Origin: a virus
Length of the DNA stretch: 64,000 nucleotides
IMG/VR virus record: IMGVR_UViG_3300045999_010887
Location: 16,655-80,654 of that record
Reading direction: 5' to 3' (one strand)
Part shown: positions 31,352-38,613 of the stretch, piece after piece
How the letters are laid out: each line of letters starts with the position of its first letter
Position numbering within the stretch: the first letter of the stretch is position 1
Notes under the pieces: generated by a model
Seen by the model: only the letters and a program-made list of their open reading frames with translations
What the model was told of the DNA's origin: nothing
Databases searched by the model: none
Position numbers and translations under genes: made by a program

Positions 31352-33177
31352 CAGTGGGTCTGAGACCAGTCCGATCCTACCCTGGAATCACCTTCGATAC
31401 TGCAGCGGAACCCAAAGAATTCCTGTGCCTGTGGGAAAGCAAGCATGGCCTGCTCTCTGATGGCGTCTGTGTATTGAGGCTTGCACGCTAGTTGCACTTC
31501 ATCATGAACCATCAATAGTTGTTGCCAGTCATGATCGTATTGCAAACCAAGGTTTTGTTTGATGTTGTTGTGAATATTAATCACAACTTGTTTCATAAGG
31601 ATTGCACCAGCTGATTGCAACAACACATTCAATCCTTTGAATGCGGAACGACAATACAACTGACGACGATCCAAACCAATCAGATAACCACGCAAACCAA
31701 TAGTCTTATCAATCTCCAGCTTAAGAGCTTTCAATGCTGGGACACCACGCATAAAACCATCGATGGCATTACGCCCAAGCATGCGCAGTTCATCTTCATC
31801 TTTGAGATTTGGATCAATGATTGAACCAGCCTTTACAGATCCACAGCCATAGAGCATGCCGTAAAGCAACCTCTTGCTGATGTCCCTGGTTTCTACGCCA
31901 AATTGCTTTTGGTTGTAGGTGTGGATGTCAACGGATTCATCGGTTACCAGCCTTGCGTATTCACCGTTATCCCAGACGGCAAGGTATCCAGCAAGGCAAC
32001 GTAATTCAAGTGCCTTAGCGTCAATGCCAATGAGATCCCACCCGTCAGGAGGAACGAACAAACTTCGACACTCTTTTCCGTAAGGTGAGTAACTGGCTGG
32101 GACCTGACCCATATTTGGATTGCGGTGTGCACAGCGCCCAGTAATGCAACCGTTAGTAATAAGATCGCCGTGGATACAACCAGTGTCATTGTTGTAGAGC
32201 TTGATCCAAGCATTGTTGCCATCAGCAATTTGACCAAGGCGCTTTTTGATCAGCATATACTCAGCCAAAGGTTTAGCCTCTGGGTATGGGAGTCGTTCTA
32301 ATACTTCGTCATCAAGAACTGGATTTCCTTTCTCAGTTGTTTTCTCTGGAGTCCATCCGTACTTTTGGCGGAGTCGATCAGCAATCTGCTGACGAGATCC
32401 AGGATTGAACTCTTCATAGCTGACTTTAGTGAAAGGTTGTCCTTTGACATAACCACGATTCTTGTTGTTTACTTTTGGAACAAATGTTGATTCATGTTTG
32501 ATAGGTGGAAAGATTTGTTTTAGATGGGATTCAAGTTCTGTTTCCTTTGCTCTGAGATTATCCACCAAATCAAGAGCAGCATCCAAATCGAAAGGAACAC
32601 CTGATCTAATTTGTTTGTTAATCGCCAAAGCAAAGTTGTGCTCCAAGAGAATGGAGGACTCTGGATAATTTTGCGCAGCGATAAGCTGCCAAAGATTGAA
32701 GGTGACTGCAACGTCTTGGATGCAGTAGTCCAACATCTCCTGCGAGTATTCCGTGAAGTCTTTGAAGTCAATCTTATGGTTGGCCAATCGCCATCCCCAT
32801 GCCTTAAGCGATGGGGATCCACGTTGTGCCTTTGGAACTTCCGGATATTGTTCAATGTCAAGCTCATAGAGAACCTCCTTGGGCCAGATCAAACGTGAAC
32901 AGATGAGGGTGTCAATGATGCGAGCGTTGGTCTTAAAGTCTGGAAACAGTTTCTTTAAGACAGGGATGTCATAAAAGCAGATGTTGTGGCCAATAAGAAC
33001 ATCAGCGTTACGCAAATACTCAAGAGCAGTGTCAATGTTGTCAGGACCAAAAGACAAAGTGCTTTGACTGTTGATGTCATAGATGACAACACAGTGAACT
33101 TTGGCGACTTTGTCATACAGTCCGTCTGACTCCAAATCAAAGACATACCATTTGTCATTTGCGGAACTGGGCTTCAT
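31351..33177 (-). CDS. Family A DNA polymerase with 3'-5' exonuclease
   Basis: 608 residues from ATG 33177 (MKPSSANDKWYVFDLESDG). An earlier ATG (33216) would overlap the upstream gene by 62 bases. Exonuclease motifs: FDLESDG (ExoI, Asp14/Glu16), GHNICFYD (ExoII) and YCIQDVA (ExoIII). Polymerase motifs: A IGIDAKALELR (about 382), B KRLLYGMLYG (about 440) and C MVHDEVQ (about 555). The Phe762 position of E. coli Pol I is Tyr here, a state usually linked with lytic phages. No 5'-3' nuclease domain. Main replicase together with the primase-helicase. Confidence 0.95.
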   Translation of the reverse strand: MKPSSANDKWYVFDLESDGLYDKVAKVHCVVIYDINSQSTLSFGPDNIDTALEYLRNADVLIGHNICFYDIPVLKKLFPDFKTNARIIDTLICSRLIWPKEVLYELDIEQYPEVPKAQRGSPSLKAWGWRLANHKIDFKDFTEYSQEMLDYCIQDVAVTFNLWQLIAAQNYPESSILLEHNFALAINKQIRSGVPFDLDAALDLVDNLRAKETELESHLKQIFPPIKHESTFVPKVNNKNRGYVKGQPFTKVSYEEFNPGSRQQIADRLRQKYGWTPEKTTEKGNPVLDDEVLERLPYPEAKPLAEYMLIKKRLGQIADGNNAWIKLYNNDTGCIHGDLITNGCITGRCAHRNPNMGQVPASYSPYGKECRSLFVPPDGWDLIGIDAKALELRCLAGYLAVWDNGEYARLVTDESVDIHTYNQKQFGVETRDISKRLLYGMLYGCGSVKAGSIIDPNLKDEDELRMLGRNAIDGFMRGVPALKALKLEIDKTIGLRGYLIGLDRRQLYCRSAFKGLNVLLQSAGAILMKQVVINIHNNIKQNLGLQYDHDWQQLLMVHDEVQLACKPQYTDAIREQAMLAFPQAQEFFGFRCSIEGDSRVGSDWSQTH

Positions 33178-33388
33178 CGCGAACTTCGAGTTCTTCACTG
33201 GCAAGGCTGCTGTCATTTTTGTTAATCCACGTCAAGATCTGCTGAGCTCCAGCCCTGTATGGGTGGGAGAAGATCTTGTTCAGAGCTACCTCTGAATCTA
33301 ACGGAATTAATTGGAATTGATTAGAAGTTTGACAGGCAGTAATGGCAAATGGCTTACCGTTTTTCCAGGTAGCAATGACGTAAGACAT
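33155..33388 (-). CDS. Small protein before DNA polymerase, 77 residues
   Basis: MSYVIATWKNGKPFAITACQ, then NKIFSHPYRAGAQQILTWIN. Overlaps the polymerase start by 23 bases. A long hairpin ends 3 bases before its ATG and there is no Shine-Dalgarno. Function unknown. Confidence 0.6.
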   Translation of the reverse strand: MSYVIATWKNGKPFAITACQTSNQFQLIPLDSEVALNKIFSHPYRAGAQQILTWINKNDSSLASEELEVRDEAQFRK

Positions 33389-33391
33389 AAA

Positions 33392-33431
33392 GGAATGAAA
33401 GACGGACAGATACTATCCGATCTTTCATTCC
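33392..33431 (-). promoter_or_regulatory. Long hairpin abutting the start before DNA polymerase
   Basis: GGAATGAAAGA (33392-33402) pairs with TCTTTCATTCC (33421-33431), and inside it CGGA (33403-33406) pairs with TCCG (33416-33419). On the - strand the stem ends 3 bases before the ATG at 33388 and follows the HNH gene stop, so it may act as terminator, insulator or translation control. Confidence 0.65.
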
Positions 33432-33443
33432 CGTCAAGGTTCT

Positions 33444-33917
33444 TCAGTTTGTCTTCTGTTTTGATTTGCGGAAACCAAGACGTTCGTGATGCGCCACTGT
33501 TGCCTTATCACAACCAAAGCGCTTCGCAATCTGATCGCGGCTCATGCCGGAGACTCTGAGTTGTTTCATTTTGTCAAGATCCTCTTGGCTAAACCGTGTT
33601 TGCTTTGGTCGAAAACGTCCTCTTTGCATCTTGTCATTTACGTTGTCTTGGTTTGTTCCAAGTAGAAGATGAAGTGGATTGCAACAAGATGGATTGTCGC
33701 ATGTGTGCCGTACTTGTAAAGCGTTGTAGATAACAACACCATGATGATGCTGATAACTCCAACGATGAGCAAGCATTGTTTTGTTATCTATAGATGATTG
33801 GCCATAGCCTTTTGGATTCCTAAATCCAAGCCAAGGCCAACAAGCTTCATGACCCCCGGAGGGGTCAATCTGCTTTAAGAACGTTAATGAGTTATTTGGT
33901 GTTCTGCCTCTAGGCAT
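33444..33917 (-). CDS. HNH homing endonuclease with C-terminal HTH
   Basis: 157 residues from ATG 33917. RHTCDNPSCCNPLHLLLGTN is the full HNH_3 core preceded by AHRWSYQHHHG. The C-terminus MKQLRVSGMSRDQIAKRFGC then DKATVAHHERLGF is a helix-turn-helix for site recognition. It lies between the Gp88-like gene and the gene before DNA polymerase, a common homing location. Start overlaps the upstream stop by 8 bases. Confidence 0.85.
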   Translation of the reverse strand: MPRGRTPNNSLTFLKQIDPSGGHEACWPWLGFRNPKGYGQSSIDNKTMLAHRWSYQHHHGVVIYNALQVRHTCDNPSCCNPLHLLLGTNQDNVNDKMQRGRFRPKQTRFSQEDLDKMKQLRVSGMSRDQIAKRFGCDKATVAHHERLGFRKSKQKTN

Positions 33918-34683
33918 GAGATTGATTTTTACGTTTGGAACTATAGCCCACAAATCCCCCTTCCTTCTTGCGTTGAGAAAGCGCCTTGCTTGCGTCGGAT
34001 CCAGCCCGCTGGGAGCCATGAACCAACAGTGCGAAGGGCTTGTCACCTAAGCAATGGCTGTCGTCGTGATCGATCTCCAGACCACGCTCTGCTGCCTCAG
34101 CTTCTGTGTAGACCACATAAGCGATGCGCTGAAACACATGCGGATATTTCGGGATGAGGTAGTCAAGTGTCCCACCGAACGATGCGGTGAGGTAGAAGTT
34201 GGGTGGGATCTGATCCCGTAGGTTAATCCACATACCAAGAGACTTGGTGTAGCTGTAGAACTTTTGCCTGGGCCTCTCGCGAGCAACCATCATCCAAGCC
34301 TTCATGTAGTTCTCAGTCCAGTAGTCACCACTCTCATGGACACGAACAAGTTCCTTGGGTGGCTGCATCAAAAGGGACATGTCAATCAGATCACGGAGGA
34401 GTGTGACCTGATTGCCGTTCATGTGGATGGTTTCACGCAACAGATCCCAGTTGTGCCAACGCGCTTCACGCACGGTGGGCCTGGTCTCCGCCATGGCAGC
34501 AAAACAACGGTACTCATCTGCTTCTGTGCCTGTGAACTGAGGCAGGTCACGGATCTGACCAGTGACACGATCAGCCATGGTTTTGCAAACACCAGCATGT
34601 GGACATGAATAGCCCGCTGGGATATTGAAGATGAGTCGGTTCTTAAGCTTGCCGTTACCGGTAGAAAATTTCAGGAGCTTCAT
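33910..34683 (-). CDS. Gp88-like phage protein
   Basis: 257 residues from ATG 34683. Landmarks of the mycobacteriophage Gp88 family: IFNIPAGYSCPHAGVCKTMA, EYRCFAAMAE, RVHESGDYWTENYMKAWM, QKFYSYTKSLGMW, LTASFGGTLD and IDHDDSHC. The function is not established; conserved Cys and His/Asp suggest metal binding. CAATTCAACACAACC leader, no Shine-Dalgarno. Confidence 0.75.
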   Translation of the reverse strand: MKLLKFSTGNGKLKNRLIFNIPAGYSCPHAGVCKTMADRVTGQIRDLPQFTGTEADEYRCFAAMAETRPTVREARWHNWDLLRETIHMNGNQVTLLRDLIDMSLLMQPPKELVRVHESGDYWTENYMKAWMMVARERPRQKFYSYTKSLGMWINLRDQIPPNFYLTASFGGTLDYLIPKYPHVFQRIAYVVYTEAEAAERGLEIDHDDSHCLGDKPFALLVHGSQRAGSDASKALSQRKKEGGFVGYSSKRKNQSHA

Positions 34684-34763
34684 GGTTGTGTTGAATTGAT
34701 TGATAAGAAAAACTAATGAGTAGTTTAAGGACGTGCTCAGGTCCATCTTCCCGTTCGGGATTA

Positions 34764-35057
34764 TTACAGTTGATTACAGCCTTTGAATGGTTCTCTGGAC
34801 AAACGAATCATAATCTGATCACCTGAGTCTGGAACTTCTGATGGACCCTGGTGCACCAGGATCTCCCATACGCTTCGATTGATCTTCATGATGGAGTGAC
34901 AGTACTTCGTCATCAAAGCTTCTTTGTCTTGCCCTGGTTTGTAGGACAAAACTTTCTTGTGGATACCAACGGGTTCATCTTCATTGTCTTTGGTGTAACA
35001 AGCAACCCAGTAAGCAGATGAATGGGTCTTTTGTTTGGTCGTACTAAAACCTTTCAT
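34764..35057 (-). CDS. Hypothetical basic protein, 97 residues
   Basis: MKGFSTTKQKTHSSAYWVAC, then VGIHKKVLSYKPGQDKEALM and QIMIRLSREPFKGCNQL. Followed by an 80-base gap with small hairpins before the Gp88-like gene. Function unknown. Confidence 0.6.
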   Translation of the reverse strand: MKGFSTTKQKTHSSAYWVACYTKDNEDEPVGIHKKVLSYKPGQDKEALMTKYCHSIMKINRSVWEILVHQGPSEVPDSGDQIMIRLSREPFKGCNQL

Positions 35058-35072
35058 TAGTTGATCGGACTA

Positions 35073-35306
35073 CTAGGCTTCAAGCTCGGTGGCAATGGCG
35101 AAGAGATTACCCACTGTCACTGCATGGACCGGACAGCCTTCCAAATAAAAGGTTTCTCCTTGCTCTGCGGCAGCACGCAGGGCGGCGGCAGCAACCATGC
35201 CTGCGTGTTTCTTGGCGGGAACTACATAAAGGTGTTCCTCTTCGTCGTAGACGCGGAAAGCGGCAAACTGCACCGCCTGAGCAATAGGTGAAAGTTCTTG
35301 AGTCAT
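35073..35306 (-). CDS. Hypothetical protein, 77 residues
   Basis: MTQELSPIAQAVQFAAFRVY, then EEEHLYVVPAKKHAGMVAAA and EGCPVHAVTVGNLFAIATEL. Alpha/beta in look. Leader CTACGAAGTTCAACA without Shine-Dalgarno. Function unknown. Confidence 0.6.
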   Translation of the reverse strand: MTQELSPIAQAVQFAAFRVYDEEEHLYVVPAKKHAGMVAAAALRAAAEQGETFYLEGCPVHAVTVGNLFAIATELEA

Positions 35307-35412
35307 TGTTGAACTTCGTAGTGTGTAGAACTAAGTTGTAGTTATGTTACTGGATGAACAACATCATATACATGAAACGTCATATACTTTCCGTATCAAC
35401 CGCTACAGAATA

Positions 35413-35565
35413 ATGACGCTCACGTATCGGGGTGTCAAGTACGACAAGGACGAGCAGTCCAAGACGGACATTGGCTGGTGGAACTTAGCCCACCGTCCAT
35501 GGCTCTGCCTGACGTACCGTAACATCTGCTACTTTCCTTTTGTCACCGGAGGTCAAATCAAATGA
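35413..35565 (+). CDS. DUF4278-like small protein
   Basis: 50 residues from ATG 35413: MTLTYRGVKYDKDEQSKTDI, then LAHRPWLCLTYRNICYFPF. The YRG(V).Y start and second YRN/Y pattern match DUF4278, a family known mainly from cyanobacteria. It lies in a two-gene + island within the - block. Useful as a host clue. Role unknown. Confidence 0.65.
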   Translation: MTLTYRGVKYDKDEQSKTDIGWWNLAHRPWLCLTYRNICYFPFVTGGQIK

Positions 35566-35678
35566 ACAAAGCACTGATTGTCTACTTGGTAGATAGGAAA
35601 AAGAAAGTGACACGCAAGGATGTGGAGTCCAAGCATGCCATCAAAGAATTAAAAAAACAAACAACCGCGACCTTCTGA
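35562..35678 (+). CDS. 38-residue basic peptide
   Basis: ATGA overlap with the DUF4278-like gene. MNKALIVYLVDRKKKVTRKD, then VESKHAIKELKKQTTATF. Lys-rich. The overlap supports translation. Function unknown. Confidence 0.5.
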   Translation: MNKALIVYLVDRKKKVTRKDVESKHAIKELKKQTTATF

Positions 35679-35706
35679 TCGCCATTGTTCTATCTCCTCC
35701 CCTGGC

Positions 35707-36357
35707 TTAGTAGCCGGGGGATTCTTCTTGGAAGGCAGCTTCTCCAATGATGGGGAACTGTTGGCAGAAGATTCGTTTAATTTCTCTGGCAATTTGTTGG
35801 TGTTCAAGTTGCGTTCCATTGGAACAACGAAGATCAAGGTAGTGTATCCACGACCTCAGTGTGCCGTTCATGAACAGACGAGTCTGTGTGGATAGTGGCA
35901 AAACGGAACGAGCACATTCCTTGGCAATGCCATTGCTTACCATCTCACGATAAAGATGCTCAGCATTTTCATACAGTTCGCTGATGCGTCTGTAATAATT
36001 ACCAAGCATCTCAACAGGGATGTCATCAATGCTGTTCTGTCTGTTCTTTAAATCTTGACGACGTAGGTGCGGGATAACAGCAGAGCCAAGCTCGCTGGTA
36101 TCTGCATAGCGTTGACTAAATTCCTGAAATGAAAATGAACGATGACGCAAGATTTGTGGTGAGATTGCACGGGTCGTTTCAATCTCCACGGTCATGTTGG
36201 CCATCTCAAATGGACTCCAATGTTTGTTCCGAATGAGATACTTCAACAAACGTGGAGCTGTGTTCATGTTGTCTTGGTTCTTTGGTGCAGAAACTCTTGC
36301 CATCTTGACAATCATTTCTTCTGCATCGGGCGTTGCCCAGATAAGATTAACATTCAT
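35707..36357 (-). CDS. thyX: Flavin-dependent thymidylate synthase
   Basis: 216 residues from ATG 36357 (ATGA overlap with the upstream gene). The diagnostic ThyX motif RHRSFSFQEFSQR is at about residues 69-81, followed by LPLSTQTRLFMNGTLRSWIH with the substrate-binding Arg. It makes dTMP from dUMP using FAD, NADPH and methylene-tetrahydrofolate. Length is normal for the family. The stop lies in a CCCC-GGCT/AGCC-GGGG hairpin that could terminate convergent transcripts. Confidence 0.96.
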   Translation of the reverse strand: MNVNLIWATPDAEEMIVKMARVSAPKNQDNMNTAPRLLKYLIRNKHWSPFEMANMTVEIETTRAISPQILRHRSFSFQEFSQRYADTSELGSAVIPHLRRQDLKNRQNSIDDIPVEMLGNYYRRISELYENAEHLYREMVSNGIAKECARSVLPLSTQTRLFMNGTLRSWIHYLDLRCSNGTQLEHQQIAREIKRIFCQQFPIIGEAAFQEESPGY

Positions 36358-36566
36358 GTGCTGCACCTGAGGAAGTAATGCCAATTGTTAGTGGGATCAG
36401 TGTACCTGATTACGTTGCAGTTTTTGTAAGTGTCAATGACTTCAAAGTTTGATTTGCCTTCAGTTTTATCTGATGACAAAAAGATTGAAGCCAACAAACC
36501 AGTAGCTGCAAACGCAAGGATTGTTACACAACAACCACGGAGGAAATGAATCTGTTGTTCAGTCAT
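36354..36566 (-). CDS. Small membrane-anchored protein, 70 residues
   Basis: From ATG 36566: MTEQQIHFLRGCCVTILAFA, then AATGLLASIFLSS as one membrane span, then NFEVIDTYKNCNVIRYTDPT and WHYFLRC. The two Cys after the span could form a disulfide outside the membrane. ATGA overlaps on both sides. Confidence 0.65.
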   Translation of the reverse strand: MTEQQIHFLRGCCVTILAFAATGLLASIFLSSDKTEGKSNFEVIDTYKNCNVIRYTDPTNNWHYFLRCST

Positions 36567-36907
36567 GATTCCCATGGTAGAAAGTCAAGTGTTCTTCGCA
36601 AGGTCAAAGCATCTTCGTCAGTAACACAATTGCCCTCAACAAGACATTCAATAATTTCTCGTACTTGATTTTTCAAGTTTGACAGCTTGACACGGCGAGC
36701 ATTGCGTAACTCTCGTCCATAGCTAGGACAAGGAAGACTGAGCCATTCACAACATGCATCCAACTCTTGATCAGCCCCCCAAAGAGCCGCTTGCGTGCAC
36801 ATATATTTTTCACGATTCATGTGTTTTACTTTTGCTTTATACCATTCATCAGACCATTGGAAAACAAGGCCTTCAGAAGGTAGTGCAATTGGATGCTCTT
36901 GAGTCAT
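36563..36907 (-). CDS. Hypothetical Cys-containing protein, 114 residues
   Basis: MTQEHPIALPSEGLVFQWSD, then QELDACCEWLSLPCPSYGRE and LRRTLDFLPWES. Several Cys, and a basic helix KLSNLKNQVREIIECL. ATGA overlap downstream. Function unknown. Confidence 0.6.
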   Translation of the reverse strand: MTQEHPIALPSEGLVFQWSDEWYKAKVKHMNREKYMCTQAALWGADQELDACCEWLSLPCPSYGRELRNARRVKLSNLKNQVREIIECLVEGNCVTDEDALTLRRTLDFLPWES

Positions 36908-36908
36908 G

Positions 36909-37208
36909 TTATTCACCAGGGACAATGACTTCTTTCATCAGGCGTTGAAGCTCTGATGCTGGACAGATACGCATCGTAGCGTGTTCTCTTGGTGATGACA
37001 GATGATCCCACTGGATCACCAAGAACTTTTGCTTACGTCCTAGCCTGTTTGGTTTTTCAATGATGTCAAGTACATGACCGTACCGCTGACTGCGGTACTG
37101 TTGAATCCGTTCTTTAACTTCATTGCGTACAGCAAAAATCCCATGAACCTTGGGACGTTCTGCTACACGATCACCAATGGCATAAGTGAATTGACGTTTG
37201 GTTGTCAT
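36909..37208 (-). CDS. Hypothetical basic protein, 99 residues
   Basis: MTTKRQFTYAIGDRVAERPK, then YRSQRYGHVLDIIEKPNRLG and KFLVIQWDHLSSPREHATMR. The GDRVAERP...GHVLDI pattern resembles small SH3/KOW-like barrels, a tentative idea. ATG overlaps the zinc-ribbon/HTH gene stop by 4 bases. Confidence 0.6.
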   Translation of the reverse strand: MTTKRQFTYAIGDRVAERPKVHGIFAVRNEVKERIQQYRSQRYGHVLDIIEKPNRLGRKQKFLVIQWDHLSSPREHATMRICPASELQRLMKEVIVPGE

Positions 37209-37540
37209 TTGATGTTGGAATAAGTTTTGTAATTGACAATGCGTGAGATTGTGCTGCGGTTAGTGTCATAGCGTATAGCTATCTGACCGTTGCTTAATCC
37301 CTTCTGATGTAAATGACGAATCATTAATACATCTTTGTCTGTCAAAAAAGAATTACCATTTCTAGTACCTGTTGGCTTGTAGGGCACCAATGGAACTGGC
37401 TTTGCAATTTCGTAACGTTCTACTGTACGAAACTTAGCGCCGCAATCAAGACAGCGACAATAACGTTTGGTTACTTCAGATCCTATATGTTCAGTGCAGG
37501 TAACACGTGTGTTACTACTGTTACATGTTCTGCATTTCAT
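37205..37540 (-). CDS. NrdR-like zinc ribbon plus helix-turn-helix protein
   Basis: 111 residues. MKCRTCNSSNTRV ... YCRCLDCGAKFRTVERYEI copies the zinc ribbon of NrdR (two CxxC, then the RF.T.ER-type end). The NrdR ATP-cone is replaced by KDVLMIRHLHQKGLSNGQIA then IRYDTNRSTISRIVNYK, a resolvase/homeodomain-type HTH. Probably a DNA-binding regulator. The same HTH type occurs in the HNH at 33444-33917. Confidence 0.68.
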   Translation of the reverse strand: MKCRTCNSSNTRVTCTEHIGSEVTKRYCRCLDCGAKFRTVERYEIAKPVPLVPYKPTGTRNGNSFLTDKDVLMIRHLHQKGLSNGQIAIRYDTNRSTISRIVNYKTYSNIK

Positions 37541-37835
37541 TGTGTGAAGTGAGGTTCAATGAATCAAGAATGAATACAGTTTCTTCTTTGCCAACAAGAT
37601 TAAATGAATCTTTGATTAACTTGTGGCCAGGAGCTTCTGTATAAAATTGTTGAAGCAGCTGTTCAGCTGTTTCAAATGCATCGGGTTTACCAGTCAGTTG
37701 AATCATGACATCTGATGTCATGTTATCTAGCATTTGTTGAATGACTTGATAACGAACATCAGGCCATGCTTCATCTGGTATGCAATCAGCAATAAGTTCT
37801 GTTACATCATGATAGATAATTGATTTGAAGACCAT
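37521..37835 (-). CDS. Hypothetical protein, 104 residues
   Basis: Start ATG 37835 (MVFKSIIYHDVTELIADCIP), chosen because the longer frame runs into the upstream terminator. Acidic and helical (PDAFETAEQLLQQFYTEAPG). Overlaps the next gene by 20 bases. Confidence 0.6.
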   Translation of the reverse strand: MVFKSIIYHDVTELIADCIPDEAWPDVRYQVIQQMLDNMTSDVMIQLTGKPDAFETAEQLLQQFYTEAPGHKLIKDSFNLVGKEETVFILDSLNLTSHNEMQNM

Positions 37836-37863
37836 GAAGAAAAGACCCCTGCATGTGCAGGGG
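37836..37863 (-). terminator. Terminator after 37884-38246
   Basis: On the - strand CCCCTGCA (37863-37856) and TGCAGGGG (37853-37846) with a 2-base loop, then TCTTTTCTTC up to the next ATG. The stem is strong and the U tract imperfect. Confidence 0.55.
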
Positions 37864-37883
37864 CCGAACATTCCGCTGTGATT

Positions 37884-38246
37884 TTAAGCAGTTTGGGCGT
37901 TGGTGTCTACCGCCTGGTCCATCAGGCCTGACTCTTTGAGTCGATCCAGCATGCCGCACATGATGGTGGCATGGGCATGGGTTTGTTCCATGAACATGCG
38001 CGCCCGCTCTGCCGACATGGTATGGACACGGCCGGAGGGTTCCACATAACGCCAGCTGCCATCAGGCTGGGGATCACCTTGGAGGGCAAGACGTTCTGAG
38101 TTATGAACGTACCTGAGCTCGAGGTTGTAATGGTCCTTAAGGCCGTCAGCCGCTGTCCAGGTTGCTCCAAGGTTGTAACGCTGTTCTTCATCAGAGTAAG
38201 CGTGGAACTCAGGGATAAGATTTTTGAAAGCAGCAAAGAGTTGCAT
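37884..38246 (-). CDS. Hypothetical protein, 120 residues
   Basis: From ATG 38246: MQLFAAFKNLIPEFHAYSDE, then QGDPQPDGSWRYVEPSGRVH and HAHATIMCGMLDRLKESGLM. Leader CACTCAACACAACATC with no Shine-Dalgarno, 22 bases after the tRNA-Leu 3' end. Function unknown. Confidence 0.6.
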   Translation of the reverse strand: MQLFAAFKNLIPEFHAYSDEEQRYNLGATWTAADGLKDHYNLELRYVHNSERLALQGDPQPDGSWRYVEPSGRVHTMSAERARMFMEQTHAHATIMCGMLDRLKESGLMDQAVDTNAQTA

Positions 38247-38267
38247 GATGTTGTGTTGAGTGTAGGT

Positions 38268-38354
38268 TGGTGCAGACGGCGGGAGTCGAACCCGCAAGGG
38301 CAAATGCCCGACGCATTTTAAGTGCGTTACGTATACCTATTCCGTCACGTCTGC
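38268..38354 (-). tRNA. tRNA-Leu (anticodon TAA), CCA encoded
   Basis: Acceptor GCAGACG (38354-38348) pairs with CGTCTGC (38278-38272). Anticodon arm ACGCA-CTTAAAA-TGCGT; long variable arm CGGGC...GCCC; T arm GCGGG-TTCGACT-CCCGC; discriminator A, then CCA (38270-38268). The long variable arm and TAA anticodon give Leu. Its 5' end overlaps the end of the coding frame 38337-38564. Confidence 0.95.
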
Positions 38355-38564
38355 ATCACTTGGACTTACACTCACATCAATTGATGTGTGATGCCAAGTG
38401 TGATCATGAGGTAACGGCTCAGTGCCGTAGTCCCATGTATCATAGTCATCCTCGTTACGAGGATCCTTATCGATCAGGATGTACTGAGGTGAGTTATCTG
38501 TGATGTACTCACCAATGTTTGCCATTGCCATGGCAAGCAATTGATCATCAGTGTAATCGGGCAT
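38337..38564 (-). CDS. Acidic protein whose 3' end runs into tRNA-Leu
   Basis: 75 residues: MPDYTDDQLLAMAMANIGEY, then ILIDKDPRNEDDYDTWDYGT. The last 20 codons (HTSIDVSVSPSDADVTE) are also family-1 RNA element and the first 18 bases of tRNA-Leu. The native end may once have been earlier. The leader is TTTAACTC, right after a hairpin at 38573-38602. Confidence 0.6.
   Translation of the reverse strand: MPDYTDDQLLAMAMANIGEYITDNSPQYILIDKDPRNEDDYDTWDYGTEPLPHDHTWHHTSIDVSVSPSDADVTE
38357..38400 (-). ncRNA. Family-1 RNA element, copy a
   Basis: Outer stem CACTTGG/CCAAGTG (38400-38394 with 38363-38357), internal loop CAT opposite TGTAAGT, inner stem CACATCA/TGATGTG. It ends 2 bases before tRNA-Leu. 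Confidence 0.7.
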
Positions 38565-38572
38565 GAGTTAAA

Positions 38573-38602
38573 GGGCATCCATATAACGAGGATAGGATGC
38601 CC
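38573..38602 (-). promoter_or_regulatory. Leader hairpin
   Basis: On the - strand GGGCATCC (38602-38595) pairs with GGATGCCC (38580-38573), followed by TTTAACTC and ATG 38564. It may both terminate the PcfJ-like transcript and cap the next mRNA. Confidence 0.5.
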
Positions 38603-38613
38603 CTGCTGTGGCC

